Source of the DNA: Treponema sp.
GTDB taxonomy: Bacteria; Spirochaetota; Spirochaetia; Treponematales; Breznakiellaceae
Assembly (NCBI GenBank): GCA_031257695.1
Contig: JAIROB010000056.1
Location: 1 to 6,591 of the forward strand
DNA length: 6,591 nt
Reading direction: 5' to 3'
Positions 5,486 to 6,591 of the stretch are shown here, piece after piece (the stretch's first letter is position 1; the number at the start of each line of letters is the position of its first letter). A model generated the notes under the pieces. That model was not told the DNA's origin and searched no databases. It saw only the letters and a list, made by a program, of their open reading frames with translations. The position numbers were made by a program, and so were the translations under genes.

Positions 5486-6449
5486 CATCAGGCGTATTAC
5501 CCAGAGGTACGGCATACTTTTTATTCTGATTGCGATGTGCCTTGTGTTTGCCATTCTGTCGCCGGCCTTTTTGAGCTTCTCCAATGTGCTGAACATTCTG
5601 AATCAGACCGCCATTTGGGGCATCATGGCCCTGGGTATGACCTTTGTCATTATCGCCAAGGGCATAGATCTTTCGGTCGGTTCCGTGCTTGCCTTTTCCG
5701 GGCTTGTCGCCGCGAGCCTCGCGCAGATGCCGGCGCAGATGAAGCTGTACCAAAACCTGCCGGAACTGCCGGTTGTCATTCCCGTGCTTGCGGGGCTCTT
5801 TGTGGGCGCCCTCTGCGGCGCTATAAACGGATCCCTTATCGCCTTTACCAAAATCCCGGCCTTTATCGCCACCCTGGGCATGACCACCGTGGCCCGGGGT
5901 TTCGCCCTTATCTATTCCAACGCGCGGCCGGTGAGCAATTTGACCCCCGCGATGAATTTTATCGGGGGCAGGGCCTTCGGCGTCATACCCATACCGATTT
6001 TGATTTATCTTTTTATATTCCTCCTGAGCTACATTCTGTTGAACAAAACGCGGTTTGGCAAAAACACCTTCGCCATAGGCGGCAACATCACCGCGGCGGA
6101 GGTCTCCGGCGTTAATGTGCCCAAAAACCTGGTGATGATCTACGCGTACTGCGGCCTCCTCGCGGGCATTGCGGCCATCGTGTTTGCCGGGCGGGTGGGC
6201 AGCGTCCACCCCGGCGCGGCGGAGGGCTACGAATTGACGGCAATCGCCGCCACTACCATAGGCGGGACATCCCATTCGGGCGGCATCGGCACCATAGGCG
6301 GGGCCTTAACCGGAGCGCTGATACTGTCGGTGATGCGTAACGGCATGACCCTGCTGGGGTTTTCGCCCTACAGCCAAAAAATACTGGAAGGGATCATCAT
6401 TGTCGGCGCGGTCATTCTTGATATGCGGAAGAACGCGCGAAAAGGGTAG
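5475..6449 (+). CDS. Sugar/inositol ABC importer permease (RbsC-like)
   Basis: Inner-membrane channel subunit of 324 residues that works as a dimer with the ATPase. I chose ATG 5475 because AGGAG lies 6 bases upstream; a longer reading from about 5442 would lie inside the ATPase gene with no ribosome site. Hydrophobic segments appear at about 12-31, 47-62, 68-86, 99-123, 129-148, 170-190, 218-239, 255-265, 275-295 and 303-317. Family motifs are GIDLSVGS (63-70), NGSLIAFTKIPAFIATLGM (118-136) and the cytoplasmic ATPase-contact region from TAAEVSGVNV (206-215), followed by AGRVGS and the GYELTAIAATTIGGTS block (251-266). MRNGMTLLG (287-295) is also typical. Length is normal. It ends 35 bases before a second dehydrogenase gene, so the operon probably continues. 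Substrate specificity cannot be read from the permease itself. Confidence 0.93.
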   Translation: MTINIRRITQRYGILFILIAMCLVFAILSPAFLSFSNVLNILNQTAIWGIMALGMTFVIIAKGIDLSVGSVLAFSGLVAASLAQMPAQMKLYQNLPELPVVIPVLAGLFVGALCGAINGSLIAFTKIPAFIATLGMTTVARGFALIYSNARPVSNLTPAMNFIGGRAFGVIPIPILIYLFIFLLSYILLNKTRFGKNTFAIGGNITAAEVSGVNVPKNLVMIYAYCGLLAGIAAIVFAGRVGSVHPGAAEGYELTAIAATTIGGTSHSGGIGTIGGALTGALILSVMRNGMTLLGFSPYSQKILEGIIIVGAVILDMRKNARKG

Positions 6450-6484
6450 CAGCGTATAGGGCAAACAAGCTCATGGAGGTTTGT

Positions 6485-6591
6485 ATGGAAAAAGTGCGCA
6501 TCGGTTCTGTCGGGCTGGGCCGTTTGGGTTTGCGGCACGCGGAAAATATTGCAGGGAAAATTCAGAACGCCGAACTCGCCGCGCTCTGCGA
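6485..6591 (+). CDS. Second Gfo/Idh/MocA-family dehydrogenase, N-terminal 35 residues (partial)
   Basis: The start of a gene cut off by the right window edge. ATG 6485 is preceded by GGAGG with 5 bases spacing. The 35 visible residues begin MEKVRIGSVGLGRLGLRHAEN, a beta strand followed by the dinucleotide-binding motif GLGRLG (10-15) and helix, then AELAALC as the second strand. This matches the N-terminus of NAD(P)-dependent oxidoreductases like IolG. The 35-base gap after the permease stop and the same orientation suggest co-transcription with the importer. A likely role is oxidation of an inositol isomer or related polyol (IolX/IolW-like or a second IolG), but the catalytic region is outside the window, so substrate and even cofactor are open. 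Confidence 0.8.
   Translation, partial: MEKVRIGSVGLGRLGLRHAENIAGKIQNAELAALC

Noticed and set aside
5370..6275. Long minus-strand open frame (about 301 codons) opposite the permease
   Set aside because: It is a Gly/Lys/His-rich translation of the antisense of a permease gene with clear motifs; no start signal or recognisable domain.

Overview
The window holds the middle of a myo-inositol utilisation locus: two divergent gene sets around a 544-base AT-rich regulatory gap. On the minus strand, reading left, are inositol 2-dehydrogenase (iolG, complete) and the trihydroxycyclohexanedione hydrolase iolD (first 440 codons, cut by the left window edge). On the plus strand, reading right, is a sugar/inositol-type ABC importer: a lipoprotein substrate-binding protein, a double-domain ATPase and a permease. 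After it comes the start of a second Gfo/Idh/MocA-family NAD(P)-dependent dehydrogenase, cut by the right edge.

Inferred working: the importer brings inositol (or an isomer) into the cell, IolG oxidises it to the 2-keto compound (scyllo-inosose), and IolD acts two steps later, opening the ring of the diketone. The dehydratase step between them (IolE) and the later steps (IolB, IolC, IolJ, IolA) are not in the window. Inositol as the transported substrate rests on gene neighbourhood; the transporter family also takes up ribose, galactose and other sugars. The second dehydrogenase could serve another inositol isomer.

The gap (2370-2913) carries most of what is unusual. A 16-bp sequence with a cre/LacI-family-like core occurs identically just downstream of each predicted promoter, and a third variant lies between them. 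There is also a tandem 10-bp repeat with 11-bp period upstream of the iolGD promoter, a perfect 12-bp inverted repeat upstream of the transporter promoter, a second candidate promoter, and a small terminator-like hairpin with an alternative pairing partner. A strong intrinsic terminator separates the binding-protein gene from the ATPase gene.

Organism: genes are GC-rich with a strikingly AT-rich control region, and the binding protein is lipid-anchored, which is usual in Spirochaetes and Gram-positive bacteria but not in Proteobacteria. A spirochaete (Treponema-like) is my best guess, at low confidence. I see no mobile element, CRISPR array, tRNA or rRNA. The gene content is a known type of pathway; the novelty, if any, is in the regulation.
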